Below are positions 10,403-19,294 of a DNA stretch of 33,617 nt, piece after piece. Within the stretch, counting starts at the first letter, position 1. Each line of letters begins with the position of its first letter. The notes below the pieces were generated by a model, which was not told where the DNA came from, did no database searches, and saw only the letters and a list, made by a program, of their open reading frames with translations. The position numbers and the translations under genes were made by a program. The DNA comes from Cudoniella acicularis (taxonomy: Eukaryota; Ascomycota; Leotiomycetes; Helotiales; Helotiaceae): positions 1-33,617 of the forward strand of contig JAAMPI010000516.1 in NCBI GenBank assembly GCA_013054445.1. Reading direction: 5' to 3'.

Positions 10403-12913
10403 CTAGAATACATACAGATATGATAAGCTTGTAATTTCAACCTTAGACGCAACTTCATTATTGACTGGACGTGACGGAGCCTGCGTTGGAAAAGGCTGGA
10501 AATCCGTACTTGTATTTGAAGCACTTGGTGCAGTTGACACTGAGTCGTCAGTGATTCCGGGCATTAGAATCGAATCCGTCAAATCGTCAGAAGTCGTTGT
10601 AACAACAGTCGAGCTATCAGGTAAATGCGCTTTACCGTGTGGGAGTCGAGATATGCTGGCCTCTGCTGCTGCCCGACGATTGATCTCCTCCTGAACTTCT
10701 TGCGCCAGATGTGGTATAGGATTCTCGTCCCCATGCGATTTTGAACGTAGGCTCTTGGCCTTCTTGATTGCTTTTGCAAAAGGTGACCTGAACCCCACAG
10801 CACAAACGTTTGATTCCTCGGCTGGGTCTGTGTCTGGAGGCTTGGTGTCAAATCTCTCATCTGTGTGACAACTTCCACGTTGAGAATGTGATGTTAGAGC
10901 CACAAGTTCGGAGTTTGTGGGAGTTGAAGAAAAAGGTCTCCTGGAGTGCGTGGACGGAATAAGATTATCGAATTTCTTATCAAGTACTTTTGTGGCGTAA
11001 ATATGTTTCTGCCCAAGTATTACGTCGTATGAAGAGCCTATTAAGACCTCGAACTTCAAGTTGTATTGTTTATTGTCGCTGGATGTCCACATTGTATTAA
11101 CAGAAGCAATGCTTGGTGCCTCAGTGCCGTCGATGAATCTAAATATACCGCGATGACCAGTCATGTTCAGTTTGAGTCCCATGACCTGGGCAAAATCAAG
11201 CGACATGATGTTGACCTGAGCACCAGTGTCGGCCAGAGCTGCAACGTCTTTGCCAGCAATACGTCCATTGATCATACACTGATGTGATCTGAGTCCAGAA
11301 GCCGCATGAATGTCGTATACCGCCCCGGCAGAGCTCGTGGAAGATGTGTAGACGGTACGGCGTTTGATTCTGTTCGATGTTGTGGTATTTGTCTGAAAAA
11401 GGAAGTGATGCCCTAAGAGAACATCATGAACACAATGCTCAAGGACATGGAATACCAGCTTGTGTCTATCACTCTTTGAATCACCGAAGCTCCAAAGCAG
11501 CTCAGCATACCCTATAGTGGGTATCCACCTCCCATCAGCTGTTCTGATCTCTGTCTCACCCCTTTGGCTAGTAGTAATGGCGATGTTATTCCGGAGCACA
11601 TAGTCAAGCGAAAGCAGGTTTTGATCGCTGCCTGTGTCGGGAAATGCTGTTTCTGCCTGCCCATTCAAGAATCCATTGACCTCGTAGACCTCCTTTTTGA
11701 GAGCCTGGGGAGGTGGGTCCCAGTCCCAAAAGAAATAACGGACGGAGCGTCGTGACCATCGATAGGGGACTACGTGGTCCAACCAGGAACAGCCTCTCTG
11801 ACAAAGACGCCAGAATCTGTCAACCTTTTCATGGAGTGCTTTCATGTGATAGTAATCATGAATCGGCCAACGATTAATAACAATATTCTCGTGGCATTGC
11901 CAAAACGGATAACCCTCGGCACAGCGGCTCCCTTTCTGAGGCAACAATATTCTCGTGGTAGTTCTAATACGGGGACGGATTAGAAGCTCTCGCCACATTG
12001 GTTCCCTTTCTGGGGTACCAATATTCTTGTGGTATCGCCAAGACATACCATACCTGGCCGCAGCGAGCCTTGACGGAAGCCCGAGAGACGGCGGCTCACT
12101 GGACTTCGATTTCTTTTCTGGGGCATCAAATCGTCGCAATCGCCGCCTATGATCTTTCAAGTCTCCGAGGGTGGCCGACGGGAGTCGATCAAGATCTTTC
12201 TCATAGTAGCATTTATTCGATCCCTGGAGCAATGTGTCATCGACAGCTGTAAGATCCAATGTTTGGTAGGGTGATCGATCCGTCGGTGGAATTGCCTGTC
12301 CAAGTCTTTCATTGTCCAACGCGCCTGGCCAGTCCCATACGGTAGCTGGGAAATTCAACCCCCGAAATGAAAAGAGTCCATTCCAGTTATAGTTGGAGCT
12401 CCATGACGTAAATACCCAGCCTTCTCGTTTCTTGAAACCAAGGTCGAGAAGGTTCTGTTCTCGCTGGGAGAACCACACGTGCTGGTACTGAATCTCCCTC
12501 CAACTGACATACTCGTAGTTCGGCGCCTCCGGGTCTTTGGGGAACATGGGTTGGATGTCGGACAACCGGGTCGCAATCACTTGTTTGAAGCGCACGACGC
12601 CAACGGCGTCATCTCCATCTTGCCCATCGAGAGTCTTATTCCAGAACCCCCCTGAAAGCGTAAAGCCCTCATCCAAAAGATTACTATTGTAACTGCGAAC
12701 CCATTGTCGCCATCGAGAAAGCTGTGCTGCTTCTCCAGCGATCGCCCTTAGCTTTCTGCGATAACCCACCATTTCATTTTTTCGATGAATTTCTACATTC
12801 TTCGCCTTTCGTTCCTTTGCAAGCAAGTCTTTCTCGGCTTGCTGTGCCAATTCTTTTTTCAGCCGCGCTTTCTCGTGGTCCCTCTGAATCTGAGTGCGAG
12901 AGCGAGGGGACAT
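10403..12913 (-). CDS. protein with two tandem retropepsin-like aspartic protease domains
   Basis: A single uninterrupted frame; I start at the first ATG (12913, MSPRSR), giving 836 residues. The frame is open 43 codons further upstream but only from GTG. Residues about 10-50 are a charged coiled-coil-like helix. Two domains with retropepsin signatures follow: domain 1 at about 405-520 has FPDTGSDQNLLS (Asp426) and ends VHDVLLGHHF; domain 2 at about 545-665 has LADTGAQVNIMS (Asp562) and ends YDVILGQKH. Both keep the D-T-G active-site triad and the closing hydrophobic-hydrophobic-LG motif. The C-terminal 170 residues are Ser/Thr-rich and look disordered. No reverse transcriptase, RNase H or integrase is present and no LTRs flank the gene, so this is probably a host or domesticated gene rather than a live retroelement. 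Retroviral-type proteases are dimers; two copies in one chain could pair within the molecule (inference). Confidence 0.75.
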   Translation of the reverse strand: MSPRSRTQIQRDHEKARLKKELAQQAEKDLLAKERKAKNVEIHRKNEMVGYRRKLRAIAGEAAQLSRWRQWVRSYNSNLLDEGFTLSGGFWNKTLDGQDGDDAVGVVRFKQVIATRLSDIQPMFPKDPEAPNYEYVSWREIQYQHVWFSQREQNLLDLGFKKREGWVFTSWSSNYNWNGLFSFRGLNFPATVWDWPGALDNERLGQAIPPTDRSPYQTLDLTAVDDTLLQGSNKCYYEKDLDRLPSATLGDLKDHRRRLRRFDAPEKKSKSSEPPSLGLPSRLAAARYGMSWRYHKNIGTPEREPMWRELLIRPRIRTTTRILLPQKGSRCAEGYPFWQCHENIVINRWPIHDYYHMKALHEKVDRFWRLCQRGCSWLDHVVPYRWSRRSVRYFFWDWDPPPQALKKEVYEVNGFLNGQAETAFPDTGSDQNLLSLDYVLRNNIAITTSQRGETEIRTADGRWIPTIGYAELLWSFGDSKSDRHKLVFHVLEHCVHDVLLGHHFLFQTNTTTSNRIKRRTVYTSSTSSAGAVYDIHAASGLRSHQCMINGRIAGKDVAALADTGAQVNIMSLDFAQVMGLKLNMTGHRGIFRFIDGTEAPSIASVNTMWTSSDNKQYNLKFEVLIGSSYDVILGQKHIYATKVLDKKFDNLIPSTHSRRPFSSTPTNSELVALTSHSQRGSCHTDERFDTKPPDTDPAEESNVCAVGFRSPFAKAIKKAKSLRSKSHGDENPIPHLAQEVQEEINRRAAAEASISRLPHGKAHLPDSSTVVTTTSDDLTDSILMPGITDDSVSTAPSASNTSTDFQPFPTQAPSRPVNNEVASKVEITSLSYLYVF

Positions 12914-13234
12914 GACGCCGAAGTAATCGGGAACAGACTGGGGAGGAGAAGCATGGGAGTTGGGAGAAAGTTTTGATATTTTGCTAGGTTGTCGATGGCA
13001 GGCGGGCCGGGTTTTCAGTAATCCATTAGCGGTGTGCGACACGACATCAAAGGCAGACTACGTGGGCAGACTTGGAGGCGGAGTGACGGTCAAGCATCTT
13101 CCTTGCGTCCAATCACGGCGTCATGGGGCCGCTGTTGGGCAGCTCAAAAGGCTAAGCCACGCCACCCACGCGAATTGGGCACTCGGAGCCAAACCAAAAA
13201 TGGGTGAACGACCAGCCTCATCTTTGGTTTGGAG
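12914..13234. promoter_or_regulatory. divergent intergenic region
   Basis: About 320 bp separates the start codons of the tandem-retropepsin gene (-) and the DUF6594 gene (+), so it must hold both promoters. It is relatively GC-rich, with repeated CCACGC/ACGCG motifs. No TATA box is obvious. Confidence 0.4.
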
Positions 13235-14357
13235 ATGTTCAAACTTATCAAGCAACTTAACGCAAAAACGATGTCAAGAGGATCTCTTAGCAAAGATATC
13301 GAATCCCAATCTCAGTCTACCGTTAAAGAATATCTTGATGGGTTTGCCGACGTCTCAGCTTATATAGGAAGCGATTGCGAGTTAGCCTTGTTCCGAAGAT
13401 TCGACGTTCTCGGAGCACGAAACCTGCTCTATCTCCAGGCTCGGCTGTGCCTTCTTGAGGCCAAGCTGGAGAAATACGACGAGGAGGATATAAAGATTAT
13501 AAAGGAAAACAGTGAAGTTGATGGCGAAAAGGGTATGAAGCCCTCGGGGCCTGAGTCATTAGCATGGGATATACTTTTGGCGGCGAAGGACTGGGGCGTC
13601 TTTGAGTCACGTGCAAGAAAGGAAGCTCCTAACGCTGAGAACTCGAGCAAAAATGGGGATGGAGATGGGAGGCATAGTAAACGAATGGATACCGTGATAG
13701 AGATACAGGAGGCACTAAAACAATACCGTGTGTGGGCACAATAATTCATAATCTTTGACGAAGCTAACAACCAACATTCTGCAGAGGAAGCTTTAATACT
13801 ACATACCCAGGTATTACAACTAGAATCCCCAGGGAGCAGAGCCTTGGAAGTATTCAAGAAGTGGTTCACTCGTAAGCAACCGTTTGCCAACAGGGGCAAT
13901 GAACTACTTAAGAAAAACGACATCGCTGCATTGCGACCCAGCCGCGCACAAGATCGACTATCAAAGATATTGCAAAAGAGAGCAGGGTGGATATTCCAAG
14001 AAAAAAGAGACGTTCCACCGTCATGGGGAGAGATGGTCTACTTCTCCGAAAAACACCTCACAAGAGCTGTCCAATTCCTTAGCGTTATCTTCTCGGCACT
14101 AGCTCTGACTGGGGCCATTATAAGTCTGCATTATATCAAACACACTGAATGGAGATTTGGAGCTTTGGGGGGTTTTCTATTGATGTTTACTTTGATAGTG
14201 GGAACGCTCACGAATGCGAAGACTTCCGAGATGTTTGGTGCTACTGCTGCGTATGTGTTTCACCCCCTGCAAACCTGTTGTGCTGAAACGTTATGCTAAT
14301 TTGGATAGATTTGCTGCTGTACTAGTTGTTTTTATTGCAACTGGATTGCCGGCGTGA
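13235..14357 (+). CDS. DUF6594 family membrane protein
   Basis: Uncharacterised fungal membrane-protein family; molecular role unknown. I start at the ATG at 13235 (the open frame begins 6 bp earlier only at a TTG). Introns: 13728-13784 (GTGTGT, branch GCTAACA, TGCAG) and 14251-14308 (GTATGT, GCTAAT, GATAG). Joined product 335 residues. Family hallmarks: FRRFDVLGARNLLYLQ near residue 53; LKQY|QEALILHTQVL across the first splice; LEVFKKWF; and VYFSEKHLTRAVQF just before the membrane part. Three C-terminal transmembrane segments follow: LSVIFSALALTGAIISL, FGALGGFLLMFTLIVGTL, and FAAVLVVFIATG in the short last exon. A charged linker rich in Asn/Gly/Lys sits near residues 130-150. The stop lies only 67 bp before a Tc1 relic, so the 3' UTR may run into it. 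Confidence 0.85.
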
Positions 14358-14425
14358 GGGAAATGTGTGATAGCGAGAGCTCTGCCAGCTTTTATTATAG
14401 TTTATCTATTATCAAAATATATGTA

Positions 14426-15461
14426 AGAGTTGGGGCCATTACTCTCCGTACACTTAAGCGAGACGCGACGCGCTGTATCCCCAACCACCTCTTTTTTTAA
14501 ATAATTAATACCAAACTAACGATAAAGTCTTTTCCTTCTAATTTGAAAATAGAGAATATTATTTTGTCAAGTCCTAATATTCTAGAGCACGGTAAAGAAT
14601 GGCCTTCCCCTACACGTGCAGTCATCCGTGCGCTCGATCATCTTGGTTTTTCCCTAGGCGAGATCCGTTAAAAGACTACTACCTTCCGATCTACAATTTG
14701 AGATATTTTATACTAAGAATACTCTCGCCGAGCATGTAAAACCCGAGTTTATAGGCCTTACTTGATGACTATACACGAACTTCGCTAAATCATTCGATTA
14801 TCGTAAAAGATTACTTAACGTGTTAACTCTCTATCACGGGGGTTAAAGCCTAGCTAGGCCTCGTCCTTTCTGTCCGAACCATTTGTCAAGAACTACGCCG
14901 CGCAGGCTACCGCCGCTATATCGTATGCCCTCGACCCTATATATCATATAAGCAAGCTAAGAAAAGACTAGGATTTGCGATGGAACACTGGTGGTGGGGG
15001 ACATCGGATTATACGGCACACAGGAAAGATAGCAAGCCTGGAGGCGACTAGTAGAAGGTCTATGCGGGGAAGGCCCGGCTTCTATAGCTATAGCACGGCG
15101 TTCGTAGCTTTAATTAGCTACCTTCTTCGCTAGATTTAAACCTAATTAAGAAAGTATAGCGGTAGATGAAAGAAGAGCTAAAGAAATTACTGTATGTGCT
15201 AAAAAAGAGGGAGGATTTGTATAAGGAGTTATAAAAGCTTTAGGATCAGGTAGATCTATATGACTTCCGACATTATACTAAGTAATTAACTTGTAAAATC
15301 GAGGATGCGATTGAAGCACGTGGACTAGCTACTATTAATTGATTCACGTTCTTGATTTTAAGTTAAAATAATACGAATTATGATTTTAGTGAGTTTTAAA
15401 AGTAAGAAGGTTATTTTCATGGTTCTGGCTTAGGTGTACGGAGAGTAATAACCCCAACTCT
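14426..15461 (+). mobile_element. decayed, internally deleted Tc1/mariner transposon (RIP-mutated)
   Basis: Terminal inverted repeats 14424-14459 and 15428-15463 match at 33 of 36 positions, and all three mismatches are C/T. A TA dinucleotide sits at each outer edge. Transposase fragments read on the plus strand: RAVIRALDHLGFSLGEIR near 14627 (helix-turn-helix-like), then LRRAGYRRYIVCPRPYIS from 14893 to EHWWWGTSDY near 14998, and a C-terminal piece at 15124-15345. In that piece, SSLDLNLIKKV replaces the family motif SPDLNPIENVW: both Pro-to-Leu, Glu-to-Lys and Trp-to-stop changes are what C-to-T or G-to-A mutation gives. The middle of the catalytic domain between about 15060 and 15120 is largely missing, and the 1.04-kb total is short for the family. 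It cannot encode a working transposase. Confidence 0.85.
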
Positions 15462-16286
15462 TAACTAACTACGCGGGGGGGGAAAGTTAGTTCTCGGTTA
15501 AGAGGAAATTCTTGTTCTTCAAGCCGCTTACCCTGTTCAGTGGTTTTTAAAGTTGCTTTCGTTACATTCCTATACTGCTGAAAGAGTCAATACCGCTTTC
15601 GGTATCTCTGACAATGAACCCCTTTATCCTTAAACCCCGTTTAAGCGACGACCACGTGACTAGACCCCAATAGTGTGTGACTTTTCTCCGCTTCCACGAA
15701 AGCAGAAGTGATATAAATCCCGATGAATGCTTTAGTATTGTTCTATACTAGCCATTCTAGCTCTTTAAATGGCTCCTATATCTTAACAAAAAGAATTGAA
15801 CGGGATTCAAAGATTATCAATGTAAAAAATACTCGTATTGGCCCTAGTAACATAATTTTCAAAGTCAATGCATGTCCAAGACAAAAAATACGTTAACGGT
15901 CATCGCGTAAAGAAGCCAATACAGATGCAACTAAGTTAGGGCAAAATTTTGAACTTCGCTTTGGTATCATAATATGAAAAGTAATGCGGGGTAAAATTTA
16001 GATCCCCGGATCTTCTTTGACCGTCGCCGAAGCCATCTTTTAATATTATTTTTCGATGTCTCGAATTTTCAAGCCCCCGAAAGATTGAACAGAAAGCTGC
16101 TTGTATCACATTCCTGTTTCCTCAAAAGCGTCTGAATCTGTGATAATAAATTTGCTGTTCGCAATTCCCTTTTTTGAATTCAGTTCAAAAGAGCAAAATA
16201 TTCTCTCCTTAGTTCCTTTCACAAACCTTTCAGTTGGACAGATTTTCAGAGAAAAATATACCACAAAATTAAGTCGCTCACTTAAA
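15462..16286. other. intergenic, no gene recognised
   Basis: AT-rich spacer between the Tc1 relic and the hydrophobin-like gene. No supported gene; likely holds the latter's promoter. Confidence 0.4.
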
Positions 16287-16735
16287 ATACATTTCCAAAA
16301 CGCCCCTCTGCTTATGGTTCTCACCATCTATTTTGGCATGACACATGCTTCTCCAATGGCAGAGCCAGCTCCCGACCAATTGGCAGACACTTCCTCCTTT
16401 GCAAACCTCCTCACACCCCGCGGTGGTAGCGACCCAAGCAACGAGAACAATGGGGGTAAACATGATCCAAATTGCCCCAACACCGCGCCTGTTAGCCAGA
16501 ATGTCTGCAATTCAGGCGCTCCATATTGTTGCAGTAGCTCAGGCAATGGAGCCATTTGTGGACCATCGAGCACCACAGAGTGCCAAACCACTACTATTTG
16601 CTGCATCAACACCAATGGCGTAAGTGGTTACAAGACTTGAAACGAGATATCTAATGCTAAATATGACAATTGACGCTAATTTGCGCTGGCGAAATTGACT
16701 TCACTGGACCAGTGACGATCAACATCAATGGATAA
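16287..16735 (+). CDS. hydrophobin-like secreted Cys-rich protein, possibly broken
   Basis: Small secreted protein with hydrophobin-like cysteine order C-CC-C-C-CC-C: NVC, PYCC, AIC, TEC, TICC, then IC in a second exon. Spacings are X6, X8, X7, X5. X6 and X5 fit hydrophobins, but X8 and X7 are much shorter than in classical class I proteins. Such proteins usually coat hyphae or spores. HFQNAPLLMVLTIYFGMTHA looks like a signal peptide ending before SPMAEP, but the codon just before it (16287) is ATA rather than ATG; the first in-frame ATG is 16314, leaving a short hydrophobic leader. A GTAAGT donor follows codon 16617-16619, and 16679-16735 encodes ICAGEIDFTGPVTININ plus stop, the expected C-terminus. 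I find no AG acceptor between the in-frame stop at 16664 and 16679, so splicing may be lost; without splicing the frame stops at 16640. Confidence 0.55.
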
Positions 16736-17352
16736 ATATACAATTTTAAGTGGGAGCAAGAGCCGGGAAATGAAGGAAAAAAGGAGGGGGAAAATTGCTG
16801 CCTTGGCAACTATTGAATTTCAAAGCGTTTCACAGTGTACTTTCCTTAATAATACTGTCGACGGCGTTATCTGTTTACTCGCAACTGCAGAAGCTTTTCA
16901 CGAAAAATATGAAAAATTTCTCTAAACTTGTATTACGTGTAATTATCTTTTAAAATACAAAGACATTTTGTTATAATAATATTATTGATACGACTGTGTA
17001 ACAATTCTCACGTGTGCCTTCGATCTTCCCCCGCCTCGCGAAATCACACAAAACACGTAAAAATAGCTAAAATTACCCCCAACTAAATAGAAGAAACAAA
17101 AGAACAAAAGATTTCAATATCCCATTTCTTGAATAATCTCTCGTATTAACATCATACTTATTCTTTCAAGTGATGCGTGCCAATACGAGCACAGATCGTC
17201 AAACCGACCTACTGGCGCTGGTACGGATCCAAAAAAAAGAAAGAAAAAAGAAAAAAGAATTTCAATTTCAATTTCAATTGAAAAATAATCGATGAAAAAT
17301 AGAACAGAAGTATTTTAATTGGTTTTTAGAGATTGAAGTGACGTCCAAGCTT
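16736..17352. other. intergenic, AT-rich
   Basis: No gene recognised. Contains a purine-rich run (17228-17260) and a TTTCAA hexamer repeated about three times just after it. Confidence 0.4.
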
Positions 17353-17667
17353 ATGGATATCAAAAACAGCGTGGCGGCGAACGTCATTGCAAGACAATCT
17401 TCTCATGTGAGTGATTTTCCAAGTGTCAAAGACTCTCCTGGTCTGAATAAATATGCCGGTCCAAAGCCTGGGCCGTCGGAGAAACTTCTCAAGGCCCACT
17501 TGGCCTCTCTAGAGAAATCGTGTCAAAACAGAACAACCGAGCATCTTTGCAAAGTGGTGCGTTCTCCATCTATGTGCTTGCAGGATGCGCAAAGTTACTC
17601 GGGTACTCGTGAAAAGGATGGGCAGGAAAAGGCGGTGAGCTTGGAAAATTCGCCTAATTTAGACTAA
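17353..17667 (+). CDS. hypothetical small protein
   Basis: Open frame of about 104 residues from the ATG at 17353 (an in-frame GTG lies 15 bp upstream). Hydrophilic, with three Cys and no signal peptide, membrane segment or recognisable motif. An LKAHLASLEKS stretch could be helical. No splice structure or neighbour supports it, and it may be a chance frame or a gene fragment. Confidence 0.25.
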   Translation: MDIKNSVAANVIARQSSHVSDFPSVKDSPGLNKYAGPKPGPSEKLLKAHLASLEKSCQNRTTEHLCKVVRSPSMCLQDAQSYSGTREKDGQEKAVSLENSPNLD

Positions 17668-18130
17668 TTAGGGGGCCAAAACACTAAGCGACACCGCGTC
17701 CTCTTCCAGATTCCTGGGAGTCACAATTTCTCCTTTTTCCTCCATCAACAACAATCATGACACAACCACAGCTTTCCAGTCCTGCGAGACTGGCACATGC
17801 ACTCAGTAGCACATCGCAAGATGTCTTCTGTTTTTCCTATAGCCCCCATGGAGGGGTGTTTGAGAGTTAGGTCTCTTGAGCATCTCGCCGTTGGTGGCAT
17901 CCAGCATCACCACGGCCCACGCCTAATCCGCGTTTTCGATCAGTCAAATCGATATCAAAATTTGTTCCTTGAATTGCACAAAGCGTAGGAGGGGTGTACA
18001 GGTCCCAAGAGAAGGGGATAGAGTAGTCAATCACAATTGACAAGAAGTGCTTCAAAAGCTGAAGCAGGAATCTATTCACGAAAACCCAAAAAAGTAAATA
18101 ATCTCCTTCTGCGCCCCGAGTGGTCCAAGT
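17668..18130. other. intergenic, probable F-box gene 5' region
   Basis: No supported gene. Short overlapping frames lack recognisable domains. Confidence 0.4.
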
Positions 18131-19294
18131 ATGCTAATATTTCTGCAGAAATATTTCTCAAACACGATGTCGATCTCACTTCTTTCTACAGAGATCTTGC
18201 AAAAGATCTACGAATATACCAACGTCCAAGATGCCCTCCACCTTGCGCAAACTTCTAAGAAAAACTACAGGACCTTCCTTGGTCGCCGAATGCCAATCCT
18301 TGAACAGGCGATGCACAATTCATACGGGCCGCTATCAGAGCTGGTCAAACTCGTCATTAGCCACGAGCAAGATAAGAGTCGGAGACCTATGGGAACAGAA
18401 ATTCGGCGCAACAACATGGTGGATCGCATTATTCAGGTTCAAGATCCCCCTAAGCTCACGATTGAGCTTATGAAAAAGATGGTAGAATATGGAAGAGTCG
18501 CAGAATCATGGACAGAGGTATATCCCAGACTCCGGTGGCGCTACGGATCAAGCAACCGTCGTCTACTTCGCGCCGCTGAAAAGCAACGCCTTCGTCAGGC
18601 CATCTACCTTCACTGGACCTACACAAATCTGTTTCACGATCGAACCTACACTCAATTTGCTCCCGATCCGCCTCTCCCTTCTTCTCAAGATGATCCGCGC
18701 CTTCGTCTTCTCCGAACATATTCCGACACGTCACTTGCTCAACTCAGCGAGCTTCATTTCCACATTATGCAATTAATAGAACTCGACCTATATCCTTCGA
18801 ATCAGGTCGTCCTCGAGCACTATTCGCACAGCCTACCTTGGCGATCGCTTGAGAAACTTGCTTGGGGGGAGAGAGGAAACGACTACTGGCGATTGATTCG
18901 TGTAGTGATGAAGTTCAATCCCATTGACCTCCTTCACCTCGTTGAAAACACAAGCACCAAGACTCAGCGTGCGGACTTCCTTCACGCTCAAGGCCCGTAC
19001 TTTACCGAGACGTCCGAGACATTGAATGAAGCTCTTCGAGCCGTCATTCAGGAACGAGCGAATGATGAACACGAAGATGCACCGCCCTTCTTTGCCTCTA
19101 TCTCGATGGTTCGTGATGGTCCACAAGAAGATATCGAATACTGGGGTGGTCACGAGTCCGGGATCGTCGATGTGAGCGCATCCGAGTTGAAAGAGATGCT
19201 GTTGCGCCGAGCGTCTCAGGATCGAAATGGGAGTAAGGATTCGGAATTGCGATGCAGGGGACTTGGGATTTCATTACTGGCGGGTTCGGGTTGA
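18131..19294 (+). CDS. F-box-like domain protein
   Basis: Uninterrupted frame of 387 residues from the ATG at 18131; the second ATG at 18167 (MSISLLSTEIL) puts the F-box right at the N-terminus and may be the true start. LLSTEILQKIYEYTNVQDALHLAQTSKKNYRTF (residues about 17-49, with the usual L-P/S-x-E-I-L opening and a later leucine/alanine helix) resembles an F-box, which would link the protein to a Skp1-cullin ubiquitin ligase. The remaining 330 residues are mostly helical, with no leucine-rich repeats or WD40 blades visible, as in many fungal F-box proteins of unknown target. No introns needed. Family assignment rests on the N-terminus only. Confidence 0.65.
   Translation: MLIFLQKYFSNTMSISLLSTEILQKIYEYTNVQDALHLAQTSKKNYRTFLGRRMPILEQAMHNSYGPLSELVKLVISHEQDKSRRPMGTEIRRNNMVDRIIQVQDPPKLTIELMKKMVEYGRVAESWTEVYPRLRWRYGSSNRRLLRAAEKQRLRQAIYLHWTYTNLFHDRTYTQFAPDPPLPSSQDDPRLRLLRTYSDTSLAQLSELHFHIMQLIELDLYPSNQVVLEHYSHSLPWRSLEKLAWGERGNDYWRLIRVVMKFNPIDLLHLVENTSTKTQRADFLHAQGPYFTETSETLNEALRAVIQERANDEHEDAPPFFASISMVRDGPQEDIEYWGGHESGIVDVSASELKEMLLRRASQDRNGSKDSELRCRGLGISLLAGSG

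Noticed and set aside
10403..12913. Gag-pol polyprotein of an active retrotransposon
   Set aside because: No reverse transcriptase, RNase H, integrase or zinc knuckle, no LTRs nearby, and the frame is intact in a RIP-active genome.
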